Of a stretch of 64,000 nucleotides of DNA, positions 1 through 9,922 are shown one piece after another. The DNA is from Polynucleobacter sp. TUM22923 (GTDB lineage Bacteria; Pseudomonadota; Gammaproteobacteria; Burkholderiales; Burkholderiaceae). Position 1 is the stretch's first letter. Every line of letters starts with the position of its first letter. The stretch spans positions 1,736,001 through 1,800,000 of the forward strand of contig NZ_AP027274.1 in NCBI RefSeq assembly GCF_030295705.1, in the 5' to 3' direction. Position numbers and translations under genes: made by a program. A model generated the notes under the pieces. It did not search any database. It had not been told where the DNA came from and saw nothing but the letters and a program-made list of their open reading frames with translations.

Positions 1-514
1 GTACGCCATCAATCGAATCTAACTTAGGCTTAACAACGCGAAGTAAATAATCTGTAATCGCATTATTTGGCAAATCATCGCTATAAAACCCCATGTACAT
101 CGCTGCAGTTGATTGCCCTATTTGTACCGTCAAGACTGACTGCTGAGCCTGTGGTGGCATTTGATTTTTGACCGAGCTAATCTGCGTCTGAATCTGTGTC
201 AACGCGGCATTAGAGTCATAGTTCAGCTTCAGCGTAGCGGTGATCGTTGATAGGCCGCTAACGCTCATTGAAGAAAGGTAATCAATCCCCTGCGACTGAG
301 CAATAGCTGTTTCAAGTGGCTGCGTAATAAATCCAGCAATGGTTTCAGGATCAGCGCCAAAGTAGGCGGTTGAAATCGTGACCACCGCATTTTGCGTTTG
401 TGGATATTGATTGACTGGAAGAGAACCTAGCGCTTTTAATCCAAAGACCAAAACGAGCGCGCTCACGACCAATGACAACACTGGCCTACGAATAAAAATA
501 TCAGTCCAATTCAT
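1..514 (-). CDS. RND multidrug efflux pump, inner-membrane permease (N-terminal part)
   Basis: This is the N-terminal 171 residues of a resistance-nodulation-division transporter; the rest lies beyond the left edge. The start ATG is at 512-514. The protein begins MNWTDIFIRRPVLSLVV, the usual opening of RND pumps, with the first membrane helix at about residues 10-30, followed by periplasmic porter sequence containing the family pattern around ADPETIAGFITQPLE. In the family the trimer pumps drugs or other amphiphiles from periplasm or inner membrane, driven by protons. It lies 8 nt downstream of the adaptor gene and is last in a three-gene operon. The substrate cannot be told from the sequence. 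Confidence 0.93.
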   Translation of the reverse strand, partial: MNWTDIFIRRPVLSLVVSALVLVFGLKALGSLPVNQYPQTQNAVVTISTAYFGADPETIAGFITQPLETAIAQSQGIDYLSSMSVSGLSTITATLKLNYDSNAALTQIQTQISSVKNQMPPQAQQSVLTVQIGQSTAAMYMGFYSDDLPNNAITDYLLRVVKPKLDSIDGV

Positions 515-521
515 CTAGGAC

Positions 522-1871
522 TTATTCCTGTGGTTGTGGGTTTGGTGAATTACCAGGCTGCACCTGATTATTCACAATTAGTGGCGTGCCATTCTTCAGC
601 TTGAGCTGTCCGCTGGTCACCACCGTAGCGCCTTCATCAAGCCCCTTCAAGATCGCCACTTGGTCACCCCGGGTTAATCCTGTAGTTACAAATACTTGCT
701 GCGCTTCCAGTGCCGGCTTGCCCTGTTTATCTTTCTTACCTGTTGCCTTGGCTATGAATACCGTAGAGCCATATGGGTTAAAAGTAATCGCCGTTTGAGG
801 TAAGGTCAAGAACTTCACTTCCTCGCCTAGTTTGATATTAACGTTTGCGAACATGCCCGGAAGTACTTTCTTATCAGGATTAGCTAGCATCGCCTCAACC
901 TGAATGTTCCGCGTATTAGTATCGACTTTTGGACTCACAGCAGTGATCTTGCCAGTAAAGCTAGCATCTTTAAATGCATCCGTAGTCACCACAATTTCCT
1001 GGCCAACCTGAATTTGGGCAGCAGTACTTTGAGGTAAATTAAAGTCCACAAAAATGGGGTCTAAAGTTTGCAAAGTAAGGAGCTTGTCACCAGGATTGAC
1101 ATACTGCCCTGGATTCATCATCACAATGCCCACGCGCCCACTGAAGGGTGCCTTCAGATTCTTTTTGGCAACCAAGGCTTTCTGTTGCTCAACCTGAGCT
1201 TGTTTAGATGCCGCATCCGCCTTACTGGTATCAAAGACGTTCTTGCTAATCGCCTGAATAGCAAGCTGCTGTCTGTCACGCTCGTTAATCACTTTCGCCA
1301 AATCAGCCAGCGCTTTTAAAGAATTCAATTGGGCTATATCGGAGGCATCATTTAATTTAATCAAAAGATCGCCTTCTTTTACATCCATGCCGGATTTAAT
1401 TGGGACAGCCTGGACAAGACCACCAATCTCAGTGCTCAGGTCTACCCCTCTAAAGGCACGTATATTGCCAACACTAGATAACTGTGGCTGCCACTGACTA
1501 CTACCGACCACGATCGTAGAGACTGCTGCAGGAGGTAAACCCATACCAGCAATAAAATGTTTAATCATGAATGTCTTTAGCTGATTAAAACCAAAGATCA
1601 AACCTAGCAATAAAAATACTCCGCATAACATGATCGTCATACGACGACGTAAAGGAGTCATTGCCTGCAACTTGGCATATGCCTTGGTTTTCATAAAACG
1701 TTCGCGGGGACGTAATTTTTCTCCAATACGCATCCATACTGATTTCGTCTTATTCCACAAAATGATGAACTTCTCGCGAAGTTGCCACTCTTGAGCCTTT
1801 AACAATGTCCAAGCCCACAAGGCAGAGATTGCTTGACTGACCTTAGTTTTAATTAGTTCCAGAAGTTTCAT
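522..1871 (-). CDS. RND efflux periplasmic adaptor (membrane fusion protein)
   Basis: A 449-residue HlyD/MexE-type adaptor that would bridge the RND pump and the outer-membrane channel. A membrane anchor lies at about residues 78-100, followed by a barrel-sandwich lipoyl domain, a short alpha-hairpin (about 190-235), the second lipoyl half ('KAPFSGRVG', near 242) and the beta-barrel domain. The tail is Pro/Gln/Asn-rich. Oddly, about 75 basic, Trp-rich residues precede the membrane helix; MexE-type adaptors normally start just before it. The annotated ATG (1869-1871) overlaps the upstream gene by 23 nt and has only a weak ribosome site. Internal ATGs at residue 71 (MTPLRRR) or 78 (1638-1640) would give a normal-length protein. 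The open frame favours the long form but does not prove it. Confidence 0.9.
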   Translation of the reverse strand: MKLLELIKTKVSQAISALWAWTLLKAQEWQLREKFIILWNKTKSVWMRIGEKLRPRERFMKTKAYAKLQAMTPLRRRMTIMLCGVFLLLGLIFGFNQLKTFMIKHFIAGMGLPPAAVSTIVVGSSQWQPQLSSVGNIRAFRGVDLSTEIGGLVQAVPIKSGMDVKEGDLLIKLNDASDIAQLNSLKALADLAKVINERDRQQLAIQAISKNVFDTSKADAASKQAQVEQQKALVAKKNLKAPFSGRVGIVMMNPGQYVNPGDKLLTLQTLDPIFVDFNLPQSTAAQIQVGQEIVVTTDAFKDASFTGKITAVSPKVDTNTRNIQVEAMLANPDKKVLPGMFANVNIKLGEEVKFLTLPQTAITFNPYGSTVFIAKATGKKDKQGKPALEAQQVFVTTGLTRGDQVAILKGLDEGATVVTSGQLKLKNGTPLIVNNQVQPGNSPNPQPQE

Positions 1872-3384
1872 TTTGATCTTTGTTCGCTATGTCTTTTGGT
1901 TGAAAAGCGGGACCGGTACGATTCCACCAGCCTCCACCTAATGCTGCAAATAACGCTGCGGTATCTGAGAATCGAGTTGCTTGCGCAGAAACCGATTTCA
2001 CTTTTGCTATTTGATATTGATTTTGATAATAGAGAACCGCTAGGTAACTGGCTGTACCTAACTTGTACTGCTGCTGCACTAAATCTAAGGTCTCGTAAGC
2101 GTATCGCTCTGCATCAGATGCGGACTTGAGAGCTTGAGCGCCCGTCTCTAAAGCGCGTAATGAATCCGCTACCTCCTGAAAGGCCTTCAACACTGTTGCC
2201 TGATATTGAAAGACTGCTTGCTCATAACTCGCCATCGCACCACGACGCTGGGCTAATAGTTTCCCACCCTGAAACAATGGCTGAAAGATACCGCCTGCAA
2301 TAGACCATAAAGCGGCATTAGGTCCAAACAGAGCATTACTAGTCAGCGCCGCTGAACCGATAGCGCCTGTAATATTAAATTGGGGTAATAAATTCGCTGT
2401 AGCGACACCAACTAAAGCATTCGTTGCTTTTAACTGTGCCTCTGCTGCACGAACGTCAGGACGCTGTCGAACAAGGCTAGAGGGGATTGACAGGGGAAGC
2501 TTCTCGGGTAACTGCAGTGTTTTTAAATCAAATTTTGTAATATTTGCATTGCCCGGTAGCTCTCCAACTAAAACTGCTAACTGATTGCGGGCAAAAGCAA
2601 GGTTGCGCTCATAAGTGAATAAATCTACTTGTGTGCTCGATACCAAAGTTCTTTGTGAAGTCACATCCACTCTAGAAACAGTGCCAATAGATAACTGCTT
2701 TTCTGTAACCTCAGCTAAGTTAGTTTGCGCCTTCAGAATCTCTTCTGTTGCCTGCATTTGAGCGCGGAGTGCCGCTTCACGTACCGCACTTGTAACAATA
2801 TTGGCTGTTAAGGACAGGTAGGCACCCTCCAGCTGAAACTGGGCGATTTCTGCTTGGGCTCTTGCACCCTCAACTGCACGTCGTGCCCCACCGAATACAT
2901 CAAGCTTATAGGTCACATTAACGGAAGCGTTATAAAGATTGTAAGTGTCAGAGCCATAAGGCAGTCCATACATTGAAGAAGGCTGTAGCTGCCGAGTGAC
3001 CCCACCCCCTAAACCAATCGCTGGAAAATATTGTCCGCCTACTTGGGCGCTGACGTTTTCCTGGCTTGCCCTGAGGGCCGCATCTGCCGCTCCAAGATTG
3101 GGATTTTGTTGCAGGGCTTTTTTGATAAGTATGTCCAGCTCAGGAGATTTAAATAACTCCCACCACTGCGCTTCAATATCAGCCCCTTCTATAAACTCCT
3201 GATTAGTACCGCCAGGAACTCCAGGTGCTGTAGCTAACTTTTTAGAAAGGGTGCTCTCGGTATAAGTAGCAGTATTGGGAGCGCTTGGCTGTTTGAAATC
3301 AGGGCCGACCGCACATGCAGAAAGGAATCCTGCTGAAACCAGCAAAGACAAACGCCAAATAAAACCATCTTTTAGACCAAACAT
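1849..3384 (-). CDS. NodT-family RND outer-membrane efflux lipoprotein
   Basis: Outer-membrane channel of the tripartite efflux system (OprM/NodT family). I start it at the ATG at 3382-3384, giving 511 residues. A longer frame begins at a TTG 54 nt upstream, but the signal peptide starts at this ATG. The lipobox is LSAC, near residues 19-22, followed by AVGPDFKQP, a hallmark of the family. The two OEP repeats are seen as long helical segments around 'AEAQLKATNALVGVATANLLPQ'. It is first in the operon and overlaps the adaptor start by 23 nt. No regulator gene is visible in the 140 nt upstream, so control may be from elsewhere. Confidence 0.92.
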   Translation of the reverse strand: MFGLKDGFIWRLSLLVSAGFLSACAVGPDFKQPSAPNTATYTESTLSKKLATAPGVPGGTNQEFIEGADIEAQWWELFKSPELDILIKKALQQNPNLGAADAALRASQENVSAQVGGQYFPAIGLGGGVTRQLQPSSMYGLPYGSDTYNLYNASVNVTYKLDVFGGARRAVEGARAQAEIAQFQLEGAYLSLTANIVTSAVREAALRAQMQATEEILKAQTNLAEVTEKQLSIGTVSRVDVTSQRTLVSSTQVDLFTYERNLAFARNQLAVLVGELPGNANITKFDLKTLQLPEKLPLSIPSSLVRQRPDVRAAEAQLKATNALVGVATANLLPQFNITGAIGSAALTSNALFGPNAALWSIAGGIFQPLFQGGKLLAQRRGAMASYEQAVFQYQATVLKAFQEVADSLRALETGAQALKSASDAERYAYETLDLVQQQYKLGTASYLAVLYYQNQYQIAKVKSVSAQATRFSDTAALFAALGGGWWNRTGPAFQPKDIANKDQNETSGTN

Positions 3385-3525
3385 GAGCTGTAACAAATAT
3401 CCTTTTCTATAAGGGTTATTTGAACACACTTTTCTCAATTGGATAAGCTAACACCTTGATTTGAATAATAAAATTTGTCCACAAAATAGACCGGAAGTCA
3501 AACTACATTTTTAATCCACTATTTT

Positions 3526-4389
3526 TTAATTGGCCATCTTCCCAAATGCACCGTTATTAAAATCATCTATCGCTTGGCTGATCTCGTCTTGAGTATTCAT
3601 CACAAAGGGACCATGGCCAACAATAGGCTCATCAATTGGCTCGCCAGTGAGTAAGAGTGCAATGGAGTCCTCTAAAACCTCAATCTCAATTCCCTCGCCT
3701 GAGCTACTAAACATCAACATCTGGGCATCTTTTGCGACTACGCCGTCACCTGACTGAACAGCTCCTCGTAAAACAACCAAGGAAGTATTCCAGCCCAAGG
3801 GAGCATCAATCATGGCATTCCCTTTTTTTAACCGGAGATCAATTACTTGCATTGGCGTAAAAGTACGAGCGGGACCCACCGCTTCCTCAAATTCACCTGC
3901 AATCACCCGCGCTGTGCCTGCGTCACTTCGTAGCGCAACAACAGGGATCTGCTCATTGAAGATGGCTTGATAGTGCGGCGTGGCCATCTTATCTTTTGCC
4001 GGCAAATTAACCCAAAGCTGAACCATCCTTAAGATGCCGCCTCGTTTGGCAAAACTATTCGAATGAAACTCCTCGTGCAAAATACCCGCACCAGCAGTCA
4101 TCCACTGCACATCTCCAGGGCCAATCACGCCACCTTGACCAGTGGAGTCTTGATGCTCCACCTCTCCTTCATACACGATAGTAACAGTCTCAAAACCGCG
4201 GTGGGGATGCGAACCCACCCCTTTACGATCCCTCGTTGGAAAGAATTCTGCTGGACCAGCATAATCCAGCATTAAAAAAGGGCTCATTTGTTTTCCTAAG
4301 TTTTGATAGAAAAACAAGGTGCGCACAGGAAAACCATCGCCTACCCAATGCCCCTGATCATTGCCCTGGATGCCAATTACTTTTTTCAT
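3526..4389 (-). CDS. Pirin family protein
   Basis: A 287-residue bicupin of the pirin family. The four metal ligands are visible as H61, H63, H105 and E107, in HPHRGFETVT and GAGILHEEF. Some pirins have quercetin 2,3-dioxygenase activity in vitro, and others act as redox-sensing partners of transcription or metabolic enzymes; the physiological role here is unknown. It lies 35 nt downstream of glmS on the same strand and could be read from the same message, although no terminator or promoter is obvious between them. Confidence 0.9.
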   Translation of the reverse strand: MKKVIGIQGNDQGHWVGDGFPVRTLFFYQNLGKQMSPFLMLDYAGPAEFFPTRDRKGVGSHPHRGFETVTIVYEGEVEHQDSTGQGGVIGPGDVQWMTAGAGILHEEFHSNSFAKRGGILRMVQLWVNLPAKDKMATPHYQAIFNEQIPVVALRSDAGTARVIAGEFEEAVGPARTFTPMQVIDLRLKKGNAMIDAPLGWNTSLVVLRGAVQSGDGVVAKDAQMLMFSSSGEGIEIEVLEDSIALLLTGEPIDEPIVGHGPFVMNTQDEISQAIDDFNNGAFGKMAN

Positions 4390-4424
4390 TTTTTCCCAAG
4401 TAGCCCCACTAATGACTAGGGGAT

Positions 4425-6257
4425 CTATTCGACCGTAACGCTCTTCGCTAGATTACGTGGCTTGTCTACATCTGTTCCAAGCATACATGCCGTGTGATAC
4501 GCCAAAAGTTGCAGAGGAACTACATGCAAAATGGGGGAGAGGTTGCCGTAATGCTCAGGTAGACGTATCACGTTGATCCCTTCGCTGCTAACAATGTCTG
4601 TATCGTGGTCCGCAAAGACATATAACTTTCCTCCGCGAGCCTTAACCTCTTGCATATTGGACTTCAACTTTTCTAGTAGTTCGTCTTTGGGCGCCACAGT
4701 AACCACGGGCATCTTCTCAGTTACCAATGCCAGCGGACCGTGCTTCAATTCTCCAGCAGGGTAGGCCTCCGCATGGATGTATGAAATTTCTTTGAGCTTT
4801 AACGCCCCTTCCAGAGCAATCGGGTAATGCATACCGCGTCCTAAAAATAATGCATTTTCACATTTAACAAACGCATTGCTCCAAGCAATAATTTGTGGCT
4901 CGAGTGCCAAGACAGCATGCAATGCTTTTGGTAAATGTCGTAATTCGCGAAGTAGTTGTTTTTCAGATTCAGGAGTAATTCTTCCGGCGCGCTTTGATAA
5001 TGACACTGCCAATAAATAAAGCGCGACTAATTGAGTAGTGAATGCCTTAGTTGAGGCAACCCCAATTTCTGTGCCAGCTTTTGTTAAGAAGCTCCATTTA
5101 GTTTCGCGCACCATCGCACTACTGCCAACGTTACAAATCGATAGGGTATAGGAGTGCCCTAAGGCCTTGGCATGACGTAATGCTGCCAAAGTATCCGCTG
5201 TTTCACCAGACTGGGAAACCACAACGATCAGCGTTTTTACATTAGGAACTGAGGTGCGATAACGGTATTCACTGGCAACTTCAACTTGCGTCGGAATGCC
5301 AGCGATGTCTTCGAGCCAATATTTCGCGACACAAGCAGAGTAATAGCTCGTACCGCAAGCCAAGATCAAAACTTGATCAAACTGATTCCACTCGCTTACA
5401 TCGGCATGAAAGAGCTCTGGCCCAAAACTGGAGATATTAGCAAGCGTATCCCCAATCGCCCGAGGTTGCTCAAAAATCTCTTTTTGCATGTAGTGCTGAT
5501 AAGGGCCTAAGTCGACTGACTCTGATTGTGGCGGCATTGGCTTTTGCTCTCTTTGAGCAATATGACCGGCATGATCAATAATCTGAATGGAGTCTGCCTT
5601 CAAAATAGCGACATCCCCCTCCTCTAGATACATCATCGAGTGGGCCCTGCCTGCAAGAGCTAGGGCATCAGACGCTAAAAAATGCTCCTGATCGCCTAAG
5701 GCCACCACAAGCGGTGAGCCAGCCCGTGCGCCAATTAATGTTTTGGGATTGTCTTGCGCAATGACACCAATTGCATATGCACCATGCAGCTTAGGCAACA
5801 CTGCCCTGACGGCAAGCTCTAAATCTTGTTGGCCCTGAGCCACATATTGCTGATGCACTAAGTGGGCGATAACTTCTGTATCTGTTTCTGAGGTGAAGAC
5901 ATATTCCGCAGCTTTTAGTTGAGCACGCAAAATTTCATAATTTTCAATAATGCCGTTGTGAACTACAGCAATCAGACCATTCGAAATATGAGGATGCGCA
6001 TTTTGGGTATCGGGCTTGCCATGGGTTGCCCAACGGGTATGGGCAATACCCAATGTCCCATGAAAATCTTTGCCCTGCTCGGCCAACTCAGCCACACGAG
6101 CTGTCGTCCTCGCTCTTTTAATCGGGTGATGGGCATCGGCATCGTCAATGACTGCAAAACCACAAGAATCATAACCACGATATTCCAAACGTCGCAGTCC
6201 CTCAACCAATACATCAACAATATTACGATGAGATACAGCGCCAACAATGCCGCACAT
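4425..6257 (-). CDS. glmS: Glutamine-fructose-6-phosphate aminotransferase (isomerizing)
   Basis: A 610-residue cytoplasmic enzyme that makes glucosamine-6-phosphate from fructose-6-phosphate and glutamine, the first step toward UDP-GlcNAc. The N-terminal glutaminase domain begins [12 protein letters not shown], with catalytic Cys2. Two SIS domains follow ('[10 protein letters not shown]', '[14 protein letters not shown]', '[19 protein letters not shown]'), and the C-terminus is LAKSVTVE as in the family. Length is normal. The start overlaps the glmU stop by one base (TAATG), so the two are translationally coupled in one UDP-GlcNAc operon. AAGGTT eight bases upstream serves as ribosome site. 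Confidence 0.98.
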   Translation of the reverse strand: MCGIVGAVSHRNIVDVLVEGLRRLEYRGYDSCGFAVIDDADAHHPIKRARTTARVAELAEQGKDFHGTLGIAHTRWATHGKPDTQNAHPHISNGLIAVVHNGIIENYEILRAQLKAAEYVFTSETDTEVIAHLVHQQYVAQGQQDLELAVRAVLPKLHGAYAIGVIAQDNPKTLIGARAGSPLVVALGDQEHFLASDALALAGRAHSMMYLEEGDVAILKADSIQIIDHAGHIAQREQKPMPPQSESVDLGPYQHYMQKEIFEQPRAIGDTLANISSFGPELFHADVSEWNQFDQVLILACGTSYYSACVAKYWLEDIAGIPTQVEVASEYRYRTSVPNVKTLIVVVSQSGETADTLAALRHAKALGHSYTLSICNVGSSAMVRETKWSFLTKAGTEIGVASTKAFTTQLVALYLLAVSLSKRAGRITPESEKQLLRELRHLPKALHAVLALEPQIIAWSNAFVKCENALFLGRGMHYPIALEGALKLKEISYIHAEAYPAGELKHGPLALVTEKMPVVTVAPKDELLEKLKSNMQEVKARGGKLYVFADHDTDIVSSEGINVIRLPEHYGNLSPILHVVPLQLLAYHTACMLGTDVDKPRNLAKSVTVE

Positions 6258-7726
6258 TATTTTTTAACCTTAGTCAGTTTTACAGCAGAATTTTTAACCG
6301 CTATCTTCTTTGCTACTTTTTGGCCTTGCTTTACAGGGCGCTGCCACTCTATCGAAATTTGCTTTGCGCGTGATACCGTTAACTGATGGGGCGGCGCATC
6401 TTTGGTTAAGGTTGTTCCAGCGCCTAATGTAGCACCGCGCCCAACCCTCACAGGGGCAACAAGCTGCGTATCAGAGCCAATGAAAACATCATCCTCAATG
6501 ATGGTTTGATGCTTATTGACACCATCATAGTTACAGGTAATGGTTCCCGCTCCAATGTTGACTCTAGAACCCACAATCGAATCGCCAACATACGCTAAAT
6601 GATTGGCCTTGCTGTTAGCTGCGATCTTGCTATTCTTGACCTCAACAAAGTTCCCAATGTGCACATCATTGGCCAGATCTGCACCTGGCCTTAAACGGGC
6701 ATAAGGACCAATTAATGAATGTGCGCCCACTTGAGCGCCATCAATATGACTAAAGGCATGAATAGAAACTGCCCGGCCAATACTACTGTTCCGAATGATG
6801 CAATAAGGACCAATCTTAGCGCCCGATCCTAATGTCACTTGACCTTCAAATACGCAGCCCACATCAATAGACACATCGATACCGCAATCAAGCGTTCCTC
6901 GCACATCAATCCGAGCTGGATCAGCCAGTGATACACCGCCATCCATTAATTGCTGTGCGATGTTTTGCTGATGAACTCGCTCTAAGGCAGCTAACTGTTC
7001 ACGACTATTGACGCCAACGGTTTCATATTCAGCATCCGCTTGAGCAGTCCGAATCGGCACACCATCTTTTACCGCCATCGCAATCACATCCGTTAAATAG
7101 TATTCACCTTGCGCATTACTTGAACGCAAGGCTTTTAACCACTTCTTAAGAGAACCTGTTGGCAGAACCATGATGCCGGTATTAATTTCTTGGATACCCT
7201 TCTGCTCAGGCGTAGCATCTTTTTCTTCCACAATCTCTTTTACTGAGCCATCAGCATCACGCACAATACGACCATAGCCCGTTGGATCACGAAGATTTTG
7301 TGTCAATAGCGCTAAAGCACTATCTTGGCCACGTACGCCATCTGCTAGGGTCACTAATTTAGCAAGTGTATTCATACTAGTCAGCGGTACATCGCCATAC
7401 AAAATCAAAGTAGGTTCGTGCAGATCTAATTTAGGCAGGGCTTGCAGCAAGGCATGGCCCGTACCCTTTTGTTCTGCTTGTAAAGCAGTACTAATTTTGC
7501 TGAAACTAGGATCCTGCTGACTAACATTCAAGAGGAATGCTTTAACGTCTGCCGCTCCATGGCCAATTACGACGATAGGAGCAGTTTTGGTATTTTTACC
7601 GAGTAGGGCTAAAGCAGTTTTGAGAACATGGTGGAGAAGCGGCTTCCCAGCCAAGGTTTGAAGAACCTTGGGTAAAGCAGACTTCATCCGCTTTCCCTGC
7701 CCAGCAGCCAAAATAACGATGTTCAT
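6257..7726 (-). CDS. glmU: Bifunctional N-acetylglucosamine-1-P uridyltransferase / GlcN-1-P acetyltransferase
   Basis: A 489-residue enzyme catalysing the last two steps to UDP-GlcNAc. The uridyltransferase domain has the nucleotide-binding loop [16 protein letters not shown] (7-22) and lysine-containing catalytic segments. The C-terminal half is a left-handed beta-helix of hexapeptide repeats with [11 protein letters not shown], typical of the acetyltransferase site. About 25 lysine-rich residues extend past the usual C-terminus. The start ATG overlaps the ttcA stop (ATGA), and the stop overlaps the glmS start, so the gene sits inside a tightly packed operon. Confidence 0.98.
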   Translation of the reverse strand: MNIVILAAGQGKRMKSALPKVLQTLAGKPLLHHVLKTALALLGKNTKTAPIVVIGHGAADVKAFLLNVSQQDPSFSKISTALQAEQKGTGHALLQALPKLDLHEPTLILYGDVPLTSMNTLAKLVTLADGVRGQDSALALLTQNLRDPTGYGRIVRDADGSVKEIVEEKDATPEQKGIQEINTGIMVLPTGSLKKWLKALRSSNAQGEYYLTDVIAMAVKDGVPIRTAQADAEYETVGVNSREQLAALERVHQQNIAQQLMDGGVSLADPARIDVRGTLDCGIDVSIDVGCVFEGQVTLGSGAKIGPYCIIRNSSIGRAVSIHAFSHIDGAQVGAHSLIGPYARLRPGADLANDVHIGNFVEVKNSKIAANSKANHLAYVGDSIVGSRVNIGAGTITCNYDGVNKHQTIIEDDVFIGSDTQLVAPVRVGRGATLGAGTTLTKDAPPHQLTVSRAKQISIEWQRPVKQGQKVAKKIAVKNSAVKLTKVKK

Positions 7727-8664
7727 AAGGAAATATTATAAGACCCCTGAATGATCGTTCCACAGGCTATTTCGTCGATTTCTGCCTCATCTATCGCCTT
7801 ATCCCCAGAAGACCTAGCGGCAATACCTGATAGCTCAGTGGAAATCTTTAGATTTTTGAAATCAAATGCTTCGCCATCCATCAAGTGGGAGGGAACAATG
7901 TGGTGCATCGAGCGGAAAAGGTTTTCAACGCGGCCCGGGTACTTTTTCTCCCAGTCACGCAACATCTCTTTCATTGCTCCACGCTGCAGGTTTGGCTGAC
8001 TACCGCATAGATTGCAAGGAATGATTGGAAAGCTCATATCAACCGAGTAACGCTCAAGCAATTTCTCAGGGACATATGCCATTGGTCGGATCACAATATG
8101 CTTGCCATCATCTGAGCGCAATTTTGGCGGCATCCCTTTTAGTTTTCCCGCAAAAAACATATTAAGCATTAAAGTTTCTAAAATATCATCGCGATGATGG
8201 CCTAACGCAATTTTCGTTGCGCCTAGCTCATCAGCAACCCGATACAGAATGCCTCGACGCAAACGCGAACACAGTCCACAGGTTGTCTTACCTTCAGGTA
8301 TTACGCGCTTCACAATGCTATAGGTATCTTGATTCTCAATATGAAATGGTACGCCCAGTGCCGTTAAATAATTAGGCAAAATATCTTCAGGAAAATCTGG
8401 TTGTTTCTGATCCAGATTGACAGCCACAATCTCAAAATCAATTGGGGCGCGCTCTCGTAACTTTAATAAGATATCGAGCATGGCATAGCTGTCTTTGCCA
8501 CCCGAAACACAGACCATCACTTTATCGCCATCTTCAATCATGCCAAAGTCACCAATTGCTTGGCCCACTAAACGGCATAATTTTTTCTCAAGCTTATTCT
8601 CTTCAAGCACAACTTTACGAATATCACCCATCGTCGCCGAATGCTTGTCTAGCACCTTACTCAA
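7723..8664 (-). CDS. ttcA: tRNA 2-thiocytidine(32) synthetase
   Basis: A 313-residue ATP-dependent PP-loop enzyme that thiolates cytidine 32 of certain tRNAs using a 4Fe-4S cluster. The PP-loop SGGKDSY is at residues 54-60. Cysteine pairs C129/C132 and C217/C220 include the cluster ligands. The start is a TTG overlapping the folB stop (TTGA), preceded by AAGAAGG; the next Met (residue 11) would lose conserved sequence less plausibly. Length matches the family. Neighbours are folB upstream and glmU downstream, each with a 4-nt overlap. Confidence 0.95.
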   Translation of the reverse strand: MSKVLDKHSATMGDIRKVVLEENKLEKKLCRLVGQAIGDFGMIEDGDKVMVCVSGGKDSYAMLDILLKLRERAPIDFEIVAVNLDQKQPDFPEDILPNYLTALGVPFHIENQDTYSIVKRVIPEGKTTCGLCSRLRRGILYRVADELGATKIALGHHRDDILETLMLNMFFAGKLKGMPPKLRSDDGKHIVIRPMAYVPEKLLERYSVDMSFPIIPCNLCGSQPNLQRGAMKEMLRDWEKKYPGRVENLFRSMHHIVPSHLMDGEAFDFKNLKISTELSGIAARSSGDKAIDEAEIDEIACGTIIQGSYNISL

Positions 8665-9056
8665 ACCTTCTTCATTCGAAATACCTCAACCCCAACGGAA
8701 TGGCAGTCAGGATAGACATCAGGCTTAGCCGTACTGACCCTAGCGGCAATGACTTTAGGGTGCATTAGCATGGCGGATACGATCTCATCGCAGAAAGTTT
8801 CCTGAAGCTGTATATGCCCATGTGAGGACAAATCCTTGATGGTTTCACGCATGAAGTCATAGTCCACAACCTCATCTAATTCATCGTTAGAGGGCGTATT
8901 GAGATTAAGCGGAATATATAAATCAACATTTAAAATAACGCGCTGCTCACCCTGCTTCTCAAATTCATGAACACCAATATTAATATTGATTTCATAGTCA
9001 CGCAAAAATAAGCGTCGGCATTCCATGAGTGCTGGATGAAAAATAATATCTTGCAT
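8661..9056 (-). CDS. folB: Dihydroneopterin aldolase
   Basis: A 131-residue FolB-type protein of tetrahydrofolate synthesis, converting dihydroneopterin to 6-hydroxymethyl-dihydropterin and glycolaldehyde. Family features include [20 protein letters not shown] near the N-terminus, the catalytic-Glu region and the C-terminal [15 protein letters not shown]. It lies 13 nt downstream of an SDR of pteridine-reductase type and overlaps ttcA by 4 nt. The neighbouring reductase supports a joint pterin/folate role. Confidence 0.93.
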   Translation of the reverse strand: MQDIIFHPALMECRRLFLRDYEININIGVHEFEKQGEQRVILNVDLYIPLNLNTPSNDELDEVVDYDFMRETIKDLSSHGHIQLQETFCDEIVSAMLMHPKVIAARVSTAKPDVYPDCHSVGVEVFRMKKV

Positions 9057-9069
9057 AAGTTTCCTGCTG

Positions 9070-9897
9070 TTAATCTTGATTTGTTTTAAACATCACATCG
9101 CGTGAAGAGGGGACTAGATGCTGTCCACCGTCTACATACAAAGTGGTACCTGTGATCGCAGTAGAGTCTGCTAAAAATGAAGCGGCCTTCGTAATATCGC
9201 TTGGCGTGGAAGACCTACCTAGTGGCGTCATCGTATGCGCTTTAGCAAAACCATCTTCTGTCTGATCGCCAGACAATAAAGTAATTCCGGGTGCCAAACC
9301 AACGACTCTTAAATGGGGCGCAAAATCAAAAGCTAAGATCTCTACTGAGTGAAGCAGCGCCACTTTTGAAAGCGTATAAGACAAATGATCTGGGTTTAAA
9401 TTGATCAACTTTTGATCCAGTAACTGGATCACAGAAGGAACTACGGATCCTGGAGTATCTTGGGTCCTCAAGACATTCTTCTGATATTCAAACATGCGCT
9501 GGGATAACAGCATGGGCGCTGTTAAATTGACCTGCATATGATCTTGCAAGCTTTTAGCCGTTAGCGGTACATCCGAATTAGCGCGATCATATTCAAAAAG
9601 CGAAGCGCTATTAACTAGGCACTGTAAATTGGAAAATGTAGCTACTACCGAACTGAAGAGCTGATTCACCTCATCCTCTTGAGCAAGATTTGCCTTAAAA
9701 GCCGCAGCCCTGCATCCCAATGCCTGAATTTCCGCAACAGTAGCTTGTGCCTGGGACTCAGAATGGCCGTAATGAACGGCTACATCCCAGCCTTGACGTG
9801 CGAATTCTATGGCAATGTCTCGACCAAGACGCTTGGCTGCGCCGGTTACTAACACTGCCTTATTTTGTTTCATAGGGGTATTTGAACTCAAGTTCAC
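9070..9897 (-). CDS. SDR oxidoreductase, pteridine/dihydrofolate reductase-like (FolM type)
   Basis: A 275-residue short-chain dehydrogenase. The NADPH-binding turn is TGAAKRLG (18-25), carrying the Arg seen in PTR1/FolM pteridine reductases in place of the usual central Gly. The active-site YTLSK is at 174-178. The C-terminal 'GTTLYVDGGQHL' is a common SDR ending. Position directly before folB supports reduction of dihydromonapterin or dihydrofolate, which is an inference from context and the turn motif. An alternative start is Met9 (MKQNKAVLVTG), closer to the fold. It is the first gene of the folB-ttcA-glmU-glmS run and is divergent from the methyltransferase at 9923. Confidence 0.82.
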   Translation of the reverse strand: MNLSSNTPMKQNKAVLVTGAAKRLGRDIAIEFARQGWDVAVHYGHSESQAQATVAEIQALGCRAAAFKANLAQEDEVNQLFSSVVATFSNLQCLVNSASLFEYDRANSDVPLTAKSLQDHMQVNLTAPMLLSQRMFEYQKNVLRTQDTPGSVVPSVIQLLDQKLINLNPDHLSYTLSKVALLHSVEILAFDFAPHLRVVGLAPGITLLSGDQTEDGFAKAHTMTPLGRSSTPSDITKAASFLADSTAITGTTLYVDGGQHLVPSSRDVMFKTNQD

Positions 9898-9922
9898 TGA
9901 AATTCTCTTAGACTAGTGAGCT

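Noticed and set aside
5919-6386. A 155-codon open frame opposite glmS/glmU
   Set aside because: It lies antisense to strongly conserved coding sequence and has no recognisable domain or ribosome site.
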